DNA of 64,000 nt from Protonemura montana (lineage: Eukaryota; Arthropoda; Insecta; Plecoptera; Nemouridae), in the NCBI GenBank assembly GCA_947568835.1, contig OX387609.1, positions 16,761,208 through 16,825,207 of the forward strand, given 5' to 3'. This document shows, one piece after another, positions 46,801 to 54,700 of the stretch. Every line of letters begins with the position of its first letter. The first letter of the stretch is position 1. The notes under the pieces were generated by a model, which saw only the letters and a program-made list of their open reading frames with translations, was not told the origin of the DNA and did no database searches. The position numbers were made by a program, and so were the translations under genes.

Positions 46801-48267
46801 GTGTTATTATTTTAAATCGCACATCGCCTCGCCTTGTTTCAAAGACAAAACTTTAAATTTAAAAGTAGTTCCAATAGTAAAATATTACAATACAAACTAA
46901 ACTGGACATAATATCGTCATTCATAACATTGTGTGAACTGTCAAATCTTTTCATAACACTTTCCCAAATATTTGCACATCTCATTCCAAGCTTATAAACA
47001 ACATGACATCGAGCTCAAATCTTTTCATAACACTTTCCCAAATATTTGCACATCTCATTCCAAGCTTATAAACAACATGACATCGAGCTCAAATCTTTTC
47101 ATAACACTTTCCCAAATATTTGCACATCTCATTCCAAGCTTATAAACAACATGACATCGAGCTCAAATCTTTTCATAACACTTTCCCAAATATTTGCACA
47201 TCTCATTCCAAGCTTATAAACAACATGACATCGAGCTCAAATCTTTTCATAACACTTTCCCAAATATTTGCACATCTCATTCCAAGCTTATAAACAACAT
47301 GACATCGAGCTCAAATCTTTTCATAACACTTTCCCAAATATTTGCACATCTCATTCCAAGCTAATAAACAATATGACATCGAGCTCAAATCTTTTCATAA
47401 CACTTTCCCAAATATTTGCACATCTCATTCCAAGCTTATAAACAAGATGACATCGAGCTCAAATCTTTTCATAACACTTTCCCAAATATTTGCACATCTC
47501 ATTCCAAGCTTATAAACAACATGACATCGAGCTCAAATCTTTTCATAACACTTTCCCAAATATTTGCACATCTCATTCCAAGCTTATAAACAACATGACA
47601 TCGAGCTCAAATCTTTTCATAACACTTTCCCAAATATTTGCACATCTCATTCCAAGCTTATAAACAACATGACATCGAGCTCAAATCTTTTCATAACACT
47701 TTCCCAAATATTTGCACATCTCATTCCAAGCTTATAAACAACATGACATCGAGCTCAAATCTTTTCATAACACTTTCCCAAATATTTGCACATCTCATTC
47801 CAAGCTTATAAACAACATGACATCGAGCCGTCAGAACTATTTCTTCAAGTACACGGTTTGTCGACAAATAAGATTTTTTTTTCATGCGATTCATAAATAA
47901 AAAATCACCATCGTAAGGGTGACACGTGGGGGTAAAAAACAGAAAGCAAATAGGGGCGGAGCTAAGAAGCCAAGCTAATAACTTTATGCTCGAGGAGGCG
48001 GAGTTGACCTTGAACTGTCAAAAGTGACAGTCCATCATACCCTCGCCAACTACTCACAATAATAAATGACAACCAAGACTTTATCAGAAGTAGGTGGCTT
48101 TCTTATCAAGAAGGTCACCCATCCAGCCAGCACTGACCCAGAGTTGATGCTTAACTCACCTCTTGCGGGTAGAACGGTGCTTGCAATGACACGCAGATGG
48201 CCGTGGCAAGATTGACGGCGCCGATAGTGACCAACGTGCTCCATTCCCTTCTAGTGAAACGCCCCAT
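22678..48267 (-). CDS. SLC18B1: SLC18B1-like MFS transporter, gene 2 (11 coding exons, 444 aa)
   Basis: Paralogue of gene 1 on the opposite strand, close to the 456-residue length I recall for the vertebrate protein. Exons in order: 48267-48160, 44142-44047, 43970-43897, 43829-43682, 42954-42886, 42672-42555, 34703-34588, 30350-30160, 28998-28903, 26493-26325, 22827-22678. Lengths and phases equal those of gene 1 except that exon 5 is split (69+118 nt) and the tail is a single 150-nt exon ending in TAA. Landmarks are [43 protein letters not shown] and SGLWASFLALGAFIGPSVAG. The MFS motif A region reads GKY then MDTLGAV, so the basic residues present in gene 1 (NRIGPK) are lost. Intron 6 uses a GC donor. 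Introns 2 and 3 are only 76 and 67 bp; the others are inflated by repeats and transposons. Substrate unknown, possibly diverged from gene 1. Confidence 0.9.
22857..24254. repeat. 49-bp tandem array, about 28 copies (gene 2 intron 9)
   Basis: Units contain GGATGGAATATCTGTGCAAG and CTTTATCTGTGCTAGTC followed by TTTGCCTCATAA. Variants GGTAGTC/GCTAGTC and CCTC/CTTC alternate in blocks. It continues directly into the 20-bp array. Confidence 0.96.
24255..26310 (+). repeat. 20-bp G-rich tandem array, about 103 copies (gene 2 intron 9)
   Basis: The unit is TTGGGTGTGGAATGAGGTGT with the TTGGGTAT, TGGGGGAT and TTGGGAAT variants. The + strand has regular runs of three to five G, so quadruplex formation is conceivable. 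It ends about 15 nt from the exon 9 donor. The open frames over 650 codons on the - strand are repeat artefacts. Confidence 0.96.
26325..26493 (-). CDS. SLC18B1: Gene 2 coding exon 9
   Basis: Acceptor ATGGCGACAG, 169 nt, donor CTG|GTTAGT. It encodes ITTYGVISGLWASFLALG and GILYDLVGFR. The donor is followed within about 20 nt by a 2-kb 20-bp array. Confidence 0.92.
26494..26980. other. Gene 2 intron 8, unique part
   Basis: About 490 bp, AT-rich, no recognised element. GTCGCCATGGCAAC at 26496-26509, next to the exon 9 acceptor, resembles an X-box. Confidence 0.5.
26981..27698 (-). repeat. Interstitial TTAGG-type (CCTAA)n block, about 140 copies
   Basis: Pentamer CCTAA on the + strand. It is nearly perfect over 26981-27190 and then degenerates with TGACC, TAGCC and CATAACC variants. 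It matches the arthropod telomere repeat in sequence, but its position inside an intron and its decay mark it as interstitial. It abuts a tRNA-like array. Confidence 0.93.
27699..28677 (-). repeat. tRNA-like 52-bp tandem array, about 19 copies (gene 2 intron 8)
   Basis: Same unit as at 14820-15612, on the opposite strand and so in the sense of gene 2: A box TAGCTCAATTGG, GTTAGAGCAACACCCGCG, CAGGTGGAGATC, then a B-box-like sequence. Only the last unit (27730) has a GGTTCGAGT form. About 50 bp of leader upstream (28678-28720) also matches the leader of the gene 1 array. Confidence 0.85.
28735..28883 (-). repeat. Short 5S-like array (1.6 units) next to exon 8
   Basis: Two 5S internal-control-region copies on the - strand. 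The one nearest the exon has the full ACCGAAGTTAAGCAACACTG form and starts about 20 nt after the exon 8 donor. Confidence 0.85.
28903..28998 (-). CDS. SLC18B1: Gene 2 coding exon 8
   Basis: Acceptor CTGTTTTCAG, 96 nt, donor GCCGT|GTAAGT. It encodes TLWMCCVGLVIQGLS and FIDGIRTAV. A 5S-like unit starts about 20 nt after the donor. Confidence 0.9.
29035..29192. repeat. 10-bp tandem repeat
   Basis: TGATAAGCCG in about ten perfect copies after a degenerate lead, within gene 2 intron 7 shortly before the exon 8 acceptor. Confidence 0.93.
29233..29445 (+). mobile_element. Truncated copy of the 4821-5168 MITE
   Basis: Starts with AAAAACTATTTCAACTGGG and follows the first half of the other copy through CCCAACGTTTCGTAACTTG, CAATTACCAAGTTCAAGC and ATAATCAGGGTCAATAA. 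The second terminal repeat is missing. Confidence 0.8.
29632..30182 (-). repeat. 36-bp minisatellite containing the exon 7 end and its 5' splice site
   Basis: On the - strand each unit is 21 nt of exon sequence (GCCTTACACCAACCTTCCATC minus one base) followed by GTGAGACAGCAACCC or GTAAGTAAGCAACCC. That unit equals the last 21 nt of gene 2 exon 7 plus the first 15 nt of intron 7. There are about 15 copies, nearly identical. Every copy carries a consensus donor, GTAAGT or GTGAGA. Confidence 0.93.
30160..30350 (-). CDS. SLC18B1: Gene 2 coding exon 7
   Basis: Acceptor CTGTTTAG, 191 nt, donor CCATC|GTAAGT, ends in phase 2. It encodes FIISGGTYAMTAPLVG and SFTLVGPLPYTNLPS. The last 21 nt are the exon part of the adjacent 36-bp minisatellite unit. 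Confidence 0.9.
30390..34385. repeat. 26-bp tandem array, about 154 copies, 4 kb (gene 2 intron 6)
   Basis: The + strand unit is GGAGTGGGAGCTTACTCAGG plus TCTATT. On the - strand it reads CTGAGTAAGCTC, a donor-like motif. Longer blocks recur (32935-33300 shares TACACGTATATTGG variants, and 32000-32330 recurs at 33250-33600), so segmental amplification overlies unit amplification. Confidence 0.97.
34588..34703 (-). CDS. SLC18B1: Gene 2 coding exon 6 (GC donor)
   Basis: Acceptor GTTTCAG, 116 nt, ends with ATLEPHLRQ exactly as gene 1. The donor is CAG|GCAAGA, a GC-AG type intron end. Confidence 0.87.
34733..35130 (+). repeat. 5S-like 91-bp array, left part (about 4 units)
   Basis: Sense-strand 5S-like units (GTTAAGCAACACTGCGC, GGATGGGTGACC) in gene 2 intron 5b. 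The array is cut at GGGTCAGGTATT by the retrotransposon tail and resumes at about 41946. Confidence 0.88.
35379..37083 (-). pseudogene. Retrotransposon ORF2, reverse transcriptase domain (frameshifted)
   Basis: Clear RT motifs: KVLPLHKKG, NYRPISLLNPFSKILE, NEQHGFLKNKSTE, LCDLSKAFDCVNH, GIPQGSTLGPLLFLIYIND and the catalytic FADD (TMFADDTSLL). The frame ends at about 36064 after LNSKKNSD because of an A8-run slip and resumes at 36038 with APFLGIEID and the C-terminal LKMTYHGLFESHMRYGI segment. It also overlaps the endonuclease frame at about 37060 by a slip. Catalytic residues are intact, but the polyprotein is broken. Confidence 0.92.
37037..38416 (-). pseudogene. Retrotransposon ORF2, endonuclease domain (frameshifted)
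   Basis: From 38416: FYQNIRSIRSKINELD and DVNIITLTEH, the start of an exonuclease-endonuclease-phosphatase domain. The frame breaks in an A-run near 38165, continues with ADCIVLPNF and YSHGGTCIFVRD, breaks again near 38000, and resumes with NTVILCIYRSPS and the ISTDIYLNML segment, where an active enzyme would have GDFN. It ends with the GLSDHKAI motif and a linker. Not functional as it stands. Confidence 0.85.
38700..40960 (-). repeat. Expanded CAG/CAA-rich coding minisatellite inside ORF1
   Basis: About 2.2 kb of units built from GGTGCTGAGGCTGCTGCGG and TTGCTGTAGCTGTTGTGG (+ strand), encoding Gln-Gln-Pro-Gln-His on the - strand. The region after it (38640-38470) returns to non-repetitive ORF1-like coding (about SSYNSS to ISQQQVPR), so the array sits within the ORF1 3' end and is not a flanking repeat. 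Confidence 0.88.
40439..41845 (-). pseudogene. Retrotransposon ORF1: 2A-like motif, coiled coil, L1-ORF1p-like domain, Gln-rich tail
   Basis: The open frame begins near 41845 with GTG where an ATG would be expected; no in-frame ATG precedes the 2A-like motif in this copy. A hydrophobic stretch (AVIAILLII) leads to GCVELNPGP (41743-41717), a 2A-type motif with Cys in place of the usual Asp. A coiled coil of about 90 residues follows (KLDAIMAKVEKLDS onward), then an L1-ORF1p-like RNA-binding domain (RRNNLVFRGL, IERSHRINR, HPRAIVVKFRS), then a Gln/Pro/His tail encoded by the internal minisatellite. The frame stops at TAA (about 40438) where other units read CAA. Family knowledge: such ORF1 proteins bind element RNA. 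Confidence 0.85.
41946..42540 (+). repeat. 5S-like 91-bp array, right part (about 6.5 units)
   Basis: Continues the array interrupted at 35130. Units carry GTTAAGCAACACTGCGC, GGATGGGTGACC and CATGACCAGTTCTG. It ends about 15 nt from the gene 2 exon 5b donor. Confidence 0.88.
42555..42672 (-). CDS. SLC18B1: Gene 2 coding exon 5b
   Basis: Acceptor TTCTCACAG, 118 nt, donor CAAG|GTTGGT, ends in phase 1. It encodes LGGFMVPFMTVGVFL and the central loop. A 5S-like array begins about 20 nt after the donor. Confidence 0.88.
42886..42954 (-). CDS. SLC18B1: Gene 2 coding exon 5a
   Basis: Acceptor TTTCAAG, 69 nt, donor ACG|GTAAGT. It encodes ATLEVLYGLGYIIGPTVG and ALLFT. The following intron (42673-42885) is absent from gene 1. 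Confidence 0.88.
43134..43557. mobile_element. Foldback element with about 170-bp inverted arms (gene 2 intron 4)
   Basis: The left arm (TGCAGGTTCTAGGTAGAG, GAAAGATGGCCGCCAAATG, ATGCAGAGTACCGGAAC) is repeated inverted at 43384-43557 with few mismatches around a centre of about 70 bp. No coding capacity. A one-armed copy lies at 58434-58660. Confidence 0.88.
43682..43829 (-). CDS. SLC18B1: Gene 2 coding exon 4
   Basis: Acceptor TATCTGGCAG, 148 nt, donor TTT|GTAAGT. It encodes helix 4 and the loop ending FPGRMATTF. Confidence 0.92.
43897..43970 (-). CDS. SLC18B1: Gene 2 coding exon 3
   Basis: Acceptor CTTTGCAG, 74 nt, donor TTCGG|GTAAGT. It encodes MDTLGAVFLLRTGIF; motif A is degenerate. Confidence 0.9.
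44047..44142 (-). CDS. SLC18B1: Gene 2 coding exon 2
   Basis: Acceptor GTTCACCAG, 96 nt, donor TAC|GTGAGT. It encodes [16 protein letters not shown] through SSPVFGKY. Confidence 0.93.
44165..45235 (+). repeat. GCCTTGCCTGGACCCTGCC minisatellite (gene 2 intron 1), about 30 units
   Basis: Units of 32-42 bp alternate GCCTTGCCTGGACCCTGCC with one or two CATGTCCCATGTCC blocks. This is the family of gene 1 intron 8, here directly upstream of the exon 2 acceptor of gene 2. Confidence 0.93.
45236..45938. other. Gene 2 intron 1, unique part
   Basis: About 700 bp without a recognised element. 45236-45265 (GGGGTTTGAACCACATCATGG) resembles the tail that follows the related array in gene 1 (18355-18375, GAACCACACCATGG), so the two arrays share their flank. 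Confidence 0.55.
45939..48051. mobile_element. 2.1-kb TIR element of unknown superfamily (gene 2 intron 1)
   Basis: Both ends begin AGTTGGCGAGGGTA and share about 130 bp in inverted orientation, including TTTGACAG, CCGCCTCCT, GTTATTAGCT, TTCTTAGCTCCGCCCCTA and CCCCCAC (45939-46070 against 47925-48051). The interior has no recognised transposase but holds a 74-bp satellite. It sits 50-100 bp from coding exon 1. Confidence 0.8.
46941..47827 (+). repeat. 74-bp tandem array, 12 copies, inside the TIR element
   Basis: Units contain TCAAATCTTTTCATAACAC, CAAATATTTGCACATCTC and GCTTATAAACAACATGAC, nearly identical, spaced exactly 74 bp (46941, 47015, 47089 and onward). Confidence 0.97.
48105..48155 (-). 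repeat. Single degenerate 5S-like fragment overlapping the exon 1 donor
   Basis: On the - strand the gene 2 exon 1 donor GTGAGTTAAGCATC continues to GGGTCAGTGCTGG and CTGGATGGGTGACC. This matches the 5S internal control region (AAGTTAAGCAAC to GGATGGGTGACC) with some divergence. Confidence 0.65.
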
Positions 48268-48273
48268 CTTGTG
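48160..48273 (-). CDS. SLC18B1: Gene 2 coding exon 1 (ATG at 48267)
   Basis: Acceptor TGTGTTGCAG then CACAAG-ATGG, 36 codons, donor GAG|GTGAGT, phase 0. It encodes MGRFTRREWSTLV and helix 1. The acceptor just before the ATG implies a separate 5' UTR exon. The donor runs directly into a 5S-like fragment. Confidence 0.9.
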
Positions 48274-48660
48274 CTGCAACACAAAACCATGAGCTCAAGC
48301 CTAGCGGAGGTTACCATCATGTGCACAATGACGTTACAAAGTCAATGCTATGAAAGCCTTGTCAGGCCTGTTAACAATATTCCTAACAGCTGGAGGTTCA
48401 ATCCATGCACCGAACACTCAACAACAAAACTGTACCTTTACAAGTCTTGACAGTGATATTTTATTGTGGCGAACTTTGTGCAAATACAACCCAAAAAGTA
48501 CGTAAACAATTGGAGTCAACCCACATTTTTCTTATTTAAAATATATTTTTTCCTCGGTTGGTTGTGAATTTACTTACCGATCTTTACCGATTTCTGTGTT
48601 TCCACTCGCTAAACTTACAAAATAAACCTCGAGCCTCTCAACGCGTCTGTTGTCATGCCA
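48274..48660. other. Possible 5' UTR intron of gene 2, unique part
   Basis: About 390 bp between coding exon 1 and the pentanucleotide array. Nothing recognised. Confidence 0.5.
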
Positions 48661-48663
48661 AGA

Positions 48664-50330
48664 TGAACCTAACCCGAGCCGAGCCAAGCCAAGCCAAGCC
48701 AAGCCAAGCCAAGCCAAGCCAAGCCAAGCCAAGCCAAGCCATGCCATGCCAAGCCAGGCCAAGCCAAGCCAAGCCAAGCCAAGCCAAGCCAAGCCATGCC
48801 AAGCCAAGCCAAGCCAAGCCAAGCCAAGCCATGCCATGCCAAGCCAGGCCAAGCCAAGCCAAGCCAAGCCAAGCCATGCCATGCCAAGCCAGGCCAAGCC
48901 AAGCCATTCCAAGCCAAGCCATGCCAAGCCAAGCCAAGCCAAGCCAAGCCAAGCCATGCCATGCCAAGCCAAGCCAAGCCAAGCCAAGCCAAGCCAAGCC
49001 AAGCCATGCCATGCCATGCCAAGCCAAGATGAACCTAACCCCGAGCCGAGCCAAGCCAAGCCAAGCCAAGCCAAGCCAAGCCAAGCCAAGCCAAGCCATG
49101 CCAAGCCAAGATGAACCTAACCCCGAGCCGAGCCAAGCCGAGCCAAGCCAAGCCAAGCCAAGCCAAGCCATGCCATGCCAAGCCAAGATGAACCTAACTC
49201 CGAGCCAAGCCAAGCCAAGCCAAGCCAAGCCAAGCCAAGCCAAGATGAACCTAACCCCGAGCCAAGCCAAGCCAAGCCAAGCCAAGCCAAGCCATGCCAT
49301 GCCATGCCATGCCCTGCCCTGCCATACCATGCCATGCCATGCCATGCCATGCCATGCCATGCCATGCCATGCCTTGCCAAGCCAAGCCAAGCCAAGCCAA
49401 GCCAAGCCATGCCATGCCATGCCATGCCCTGCCCTGCCATGCCTTGCCTTGCCATGCCATGCCATGCCATGCCATGCCATGCCATGCCATGCCATGCCAT
49501 GCCATGCCATGCCATGCCATGCCATGCTATGCCATGCCATGCTATGCCATGCCATGCCATGCCATGCCTTGCCATGCCATGCCATGCTATGCCATGCCAT
49601 GCTATGCCATGCCATGCTATGCCATGCCATGCTATGCCATGCCATGCCATCCCATGCCATGCCATGCCATGCCATGCCATGCCTTGCCATGCCTTGCCAT
49701 GCCATGCCATGCCATGCCTTGCCATGCCATGCCATGCCATGCCATGCCTTGCTTTGCCATGCCATGCCATGCCTTGCCATGCCATGCCTTGCCATGCCTT
49801 GCCATGCCATGCCTTGCCATGCCTTGCCATGCCATGCCTTGCCATGCCTTGCCATGCCTTGCCTTGCCATGCCATGCCATGCCTTGCCATGCCATGCCTT
49901 GCCTTGCCATGCCATGCCATGACATGCTATGCTGTGTCAAGCCTTGCCATGCCATGCCATGACATGCTATGCTGTGTCAAGCCATGCCATGCCATGCCAT
50001 GCCTTGCCATGCCTTGCCTTGCTTTGCCATGCCTTGCCATGCCTTGCCATGCCTTGCCTTGCCATGCCATGCCATGACATGCTATGCTGTGTCAAGCCAT
50101 GCCATGCCATGCCATGCCTTGCTTTGCCATGCCATGCCTTGCCATGCCATGCCTTGCCAAGCCTTGCCATGCCATGCCATGCCTTGCCATGCCATGCCTT
50201 GCCAAGCCTTGCCTTCCTTGCCTTGCCATGCCTTGCCATGCCTTGCCATGCCTTGCCTTGCCATGCCATGCCATGACATGCTATGCTGTGTCAAGCCATG
50301 CCTTGCCATGCCATGCCTTGCCAAGCCACT
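48664..50330. repeat. Pentanucleotide array, AAGCC then ATGCC/TTGCC blocks
   Basis: The left 700 bp is mainly CCAAG pentamers interrupted by a repeated AAGATGAACCTAACCCCGAG insert. From about 49290 the block becomes CCATG with CCTTG, and a GACATGCTATGCTGTGTCAA insert recurs four times near 49920-50290. All six frames stay open over long stretches because of the 5-bp period. Confidence 0.96.
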
Positions 50331-50997
50331 CTGAAGAGATGTTACATAACTCCAAGCCAAGCCATGCCAAGTTACATAACGGACAGGCATGTAAATCATT
50401 TGACTCTAATAAAAGATGTTAACAGGTTGTTGCTAGGGTCTGGTTGTCATGACAACGAGGGTACCTGCTATATACATGCATAACTCGCCGGTTAATTTTA
50501 AATAAACGCTTGCTGACCGCAATACTTGCACCACAGATCTTGCACTAGTAAATCCGTCACTCAGACGCTGGGCTAAAGGTCAAGTTTACCTTGCACAGTC
50601 TTGGGTGCGAGACCCGCGCATGCTCGACAAAATATCATAACACACTTTTATCACCTTATCACCTATCACCTTATCACCTTATCACCTTTTTAATTATAAG
50701 TTTATGGAAAAAAGAGATAGAAGAAAAACAAGATCCTGACAAAAACTATCCTCTGCCGAGACGACGGCGGGAAGATTACGGTCAGTTGGATGCACTGAAC
50801 TCGCTTGTTTTACTAGATTAAAGACTCGGTGTTGATTGGGAGACAACAACAGGACAAAAGCAAGCTCATTAATTGAAACGTACTCGTGTTTAAGACAGCT
50901 CAGATTGAACACACAATTTGACCAGAATAATTCGGCAACGTTGAGCTGGCAACTAAAGCCAGTAGCTGGCAAACCCAGTGTTTGTACTCACATAGAA

Positions 50998-51110
50998 CTT
51001 CACGTCAAACCGGTCGCTCAGGCAACCCTAAAACTAAACAAGCGATAGCAACCATCCTCGTCGCTCTCCCAAGAACTACTGAAGCTGGTTACCACGCGTT
51101 AACGCGGTAA
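50998..51110 (-). other. Possible 5' UTR exon and promoter region of gene 2
   Basis: On the - strand a good donor (CTAT|GTGAGT, G at 51001) follows a GC-richer stretch with no long frame. It could splice to the acceptor at 48274 just before the gene 2 ATG. Upstream lies a near-palindrome GGTTACC...GGTAACC (51088-51113). The transcription start is not visible; this is inferred from splice signals only. Confidence 0.35.
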
Positions 51111-51363
51111 CCACGGCCATGTGACTACATGTTGCTATGGTTATTCAATCAACGCAAGTCTATCAGCCACCAATCAGAAAGCAAATAAAGCCACTAGATA
51201 CGTGGTTTGCACTTTGACTTGTTGATCTGGAGGCAACAGGTAAACACAGTGCAGCAAATAATCTGACAAAACTATTGTTCTGGGTTTATTTCATAATCAC
51301 TTGCGATTTTCTTGATAAAATTCATTGATCCAGGAAGTTTATGTTATAATCTAGAGTTTAGCG

Positions 51364-51394
51364 CATTCTATCGACAAGACTTGTCGATAGAATG
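51364..51394. other. 15-bp inverted repeat with 1-nt loop
   Basis: CATTCTATCGACAAG, one A, then CTTGTCGATAGAATG. It is perfect over all 15 pairs. Function unknown. Confidence 0.95.
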
Positions 51395-51764
51395 AAATTA
51401 AGGAAAACCTGAGAGACAAATGTTGGCGAAAAGTGATTATTTCTGGAAGAGTGTGAATCTAAGAGACTGAGGATGAAAGAAGATTAAAAGTTGTCAGACG
51501 GCCGTGATACCAGAAATAAAAGATAAGTTTTCCAGCTCTATATCTGGATATATTCTCCAATGCCTATAAGTTTATGCAAATAACCATCATTATGTGTAAT
51601 TTGTACTTAATTATTTACTGAATCTCGATGTTTCGTGTATTTCATCAACTTTAGAATAAATTATTGTTATTATTGAGAAAATATCTCAACACAACAAAAT
51701 CTCATGCAACCCCGGCTCCATGACAAGCAAAAGTGCTCTGGCATTCCATGACAACCATCGGTAG

Positions 51765-54700
51765 CGGGGACCTAGGACCCAGGACCCAGGACCCAGGACC
51801 CAGGACCCAAGACCCAGGACCCAGGACCCAGGACCCAAGACCCAGGACCCAGGACCCAGGACCCAGGACCCAGGACTCAGGACCCAGAACCCAGGACCCA
51901 GGACCCAAGATCCTGGACCCAGGACCCAGAACCCAAGACCCAGGACCTAGGACCTAGGACCTAGGACCCAGGACCTATGACCCAGGACCTAGGACCCAGG
52001 ACCCAAGACCCAAGACCCAAAACCCAGGACCCAGGACCCAGGACCCCGGACCCAGGACTCAGGACTCAGGACCCAGGATCCAGGACCCGGGACCCAGGAC
52101 CCAGGACTCAGGACTCAGGATCCAGGATCCAGGACCCGGGACCCAGGACTCAGGACCCAGGGCCCAGGACCCGGGACCCGGGACCTATGACCCGGGACCT
52201 ATGACCCAGGACCTATGACCCGGAACCTATGACCAGGGACCTATGACCCGGGACCTATGACCCGGGACCTATGACCCGGGACCTATGACCCGGGACCTAT
52301 GACCAGGGACCTATGACCCGGGACCTATGACCCGGGAACTATGACCCAGGACCTATGACCCGGGACCTATGACCCAGGACCTATGACCCGGGACCTATGA
52401 CCCGGGACCTATGACCCGGGACCTATGACCCGGGACCTATGACCCGGGACCTATGACCCGGGACCTATGACCCGGGACCTATGACCAGGGACCTATGACC
52501 CGGGACCTATGACCCGGGACCTATGACCCAGGACCTATGACCCAGGACCTATAACCCAGGACACAGGACCCAGGACCCAGGACTTAGGACCCAGGACCTA
52601 TAACCCAGGACACAGGACACAGGACCCAGGACCTATGACCCGGGACCTATGACCCGGGACCTATGACCCAGGACCTATGACCCGGGACCTATGACCCGGG
52701 ACCTATGACCCGGGACCTATGACCAGGGACCTATGACCAGGGACCTATGACCCGGGACCTATGACCCGGGACCTATGACCCAGGACCTATGACCCAGGAC
52801 CTATAACACAGAACACAGGACCCAGGACCCAGGACTTAGGACCCAGGACCTATAACCCAGGACACAGGACACAGGACCCAGGACCTATGACCCGGGACCT
52901 ATGACCCGGGACCTATGACCCAGGACCTATGAACCGGGACCTATGACCCGGGACCTATGACCCAGGACCTATGACCCGGGACCTATGACCCGGGACCTAT
53001 GACCCGGGACCTATGACCTGGGACCTATGACCCGGGACCTATGACCCGGGACCTATGACCCGGGACCCAGGACCCGGGACCTATGACCCGGGACCCAGGA
53101 CCCAGGACACAGGACCCAGGACCCAGGACCCGGGACCTATGACCCGGGACCTATGACCCGGGACCTATGACCTGGGACCTATGACCCGGGACCTATGACC
53201 CGGGACCTATAACCCAGGACACAGGACCCAGGACCCAGGACCCAGGACCTATGACCCGGGACCTATGACCCGGGACCTATGACCCGGGACCTATGACCCG
53301 GGACCTATGACCCGGGACCTATGACCCGGGACCTATGACCCGGGACCTATGACCCGGGACCTATAACCCGGGACCTATGACCCAGGACCTATGACCTGGG
53401 ACCTATGACCGGGACCTATGACCCGGGACCTATGACCCGGGACCTATGACCCGGGACCTATGACCCGGGACCTATGACCCGGGACCTATGACCCGGGACC
53501 TATGACCCGGGACCTACGAACCGGGACCTATGACCAGGAACCTATGACCCGGGACCTATGACCTAGGACCCAGGACCCAGGACCCGGGACCTATGACCCG
53601 GGGCCTATGACCCGGGACCTATGACCCGGGACCTATGACCTGGGACCTATGACCAGGGACCTATGACCCGGGACCTATGACCCGGGACCTATGACCCGGG
53701 ACCTATGACCCGGGACCTATGACCCAGGACCTATGACCCGGGAACTATGACCCGGGACCTATGACCCGGGACCTATGACCCGGGACCTATGACCCGGGAC
53801 CTATGACCCGGGACCTTTGACCCGGGACCTATGACCCGGGACCTATGACCCGGGACCTATGACCCGGGACCTATGACCCGTGACCTATGACCCAGGACCC
53901 AGGACCCAGGACCCAGGACCCAGGACCCAGGACCCAGGACCCAGGACCCAGGACCTAGGACCCAGGACCCAGGACCCAGGACCCAGGACCCAGGACTTAG
54001 GACCCAGGACCCAGGACCCAGGACCCAGGACCCAGGACTTAGGACCCAGGACCCAGGACCTATGACCCGGGACCTATGACCCGGGACCTATGACCCGGGA
54101 CCTATGACCCGGGACCTATGACCCGGGACCTATGACCCGGGACCTATGACCCGGGACCTATGACCCGGGACCTATGACCCGGGACCTATGACCCGGGACC
54201 TATGACCAGGGACCTATGACCCGGGACCTATGACCCGGGACCTATGACCCAGGACCTATGACCCGGGACCTATGACCCGGGACCTATGACCCGGGACCTA
54301 TGACCCGGGACCTATGACCCGGGACCTATGACCCGGGACCTATGACCCGGGACCTATGACCAGGGACCTATGACCCGGGACCTATGACCCGGGACCTATG
54401 ACCCAGGACCTATGACCCAGGACCTATAACCCAGGACACAGGACCCAGGACCCAGGACTTAGAACCCAGGACCTATAACCCAGGACACAGGACACAGGAC
54501 CCAGGACCTATGACCCGGGACCTATGACCCGGGACCTATGACCCAGGACCTATGACCCGGGACCTATGACCCGGGACCTATGACCCGGGACCTATGACCA
54601 GGGACCTATGACCAGGGACCTATGACCCGGGACCTATGACCCGGGACCTATGACCCAGGACCTATGACCCAGGACCTATAACACAGAACACAGGACCCAG

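Larger units (their letters stand above)
50331..51762. other. Upstream region of gene 2, mostly unique
   Basis: Holds the possible UTR exon (about 51002), X-box-like GTTGTCATGACAAC (50443-50456) and a 15-bp perfect palindrome (51364-51394). An open frame at 50591-50821 has no recognised similarity and no splice context, so it is not called. Confidence 0.45.

Noticed and set aside
48558-50422. Overlapping frames of up to 450 codons with Ala-Lys-Pro-Ser-Gln or Met-Pro-Cys-His repeats
   Set aside because: Pentanucleotide artefacts, open on both strands.
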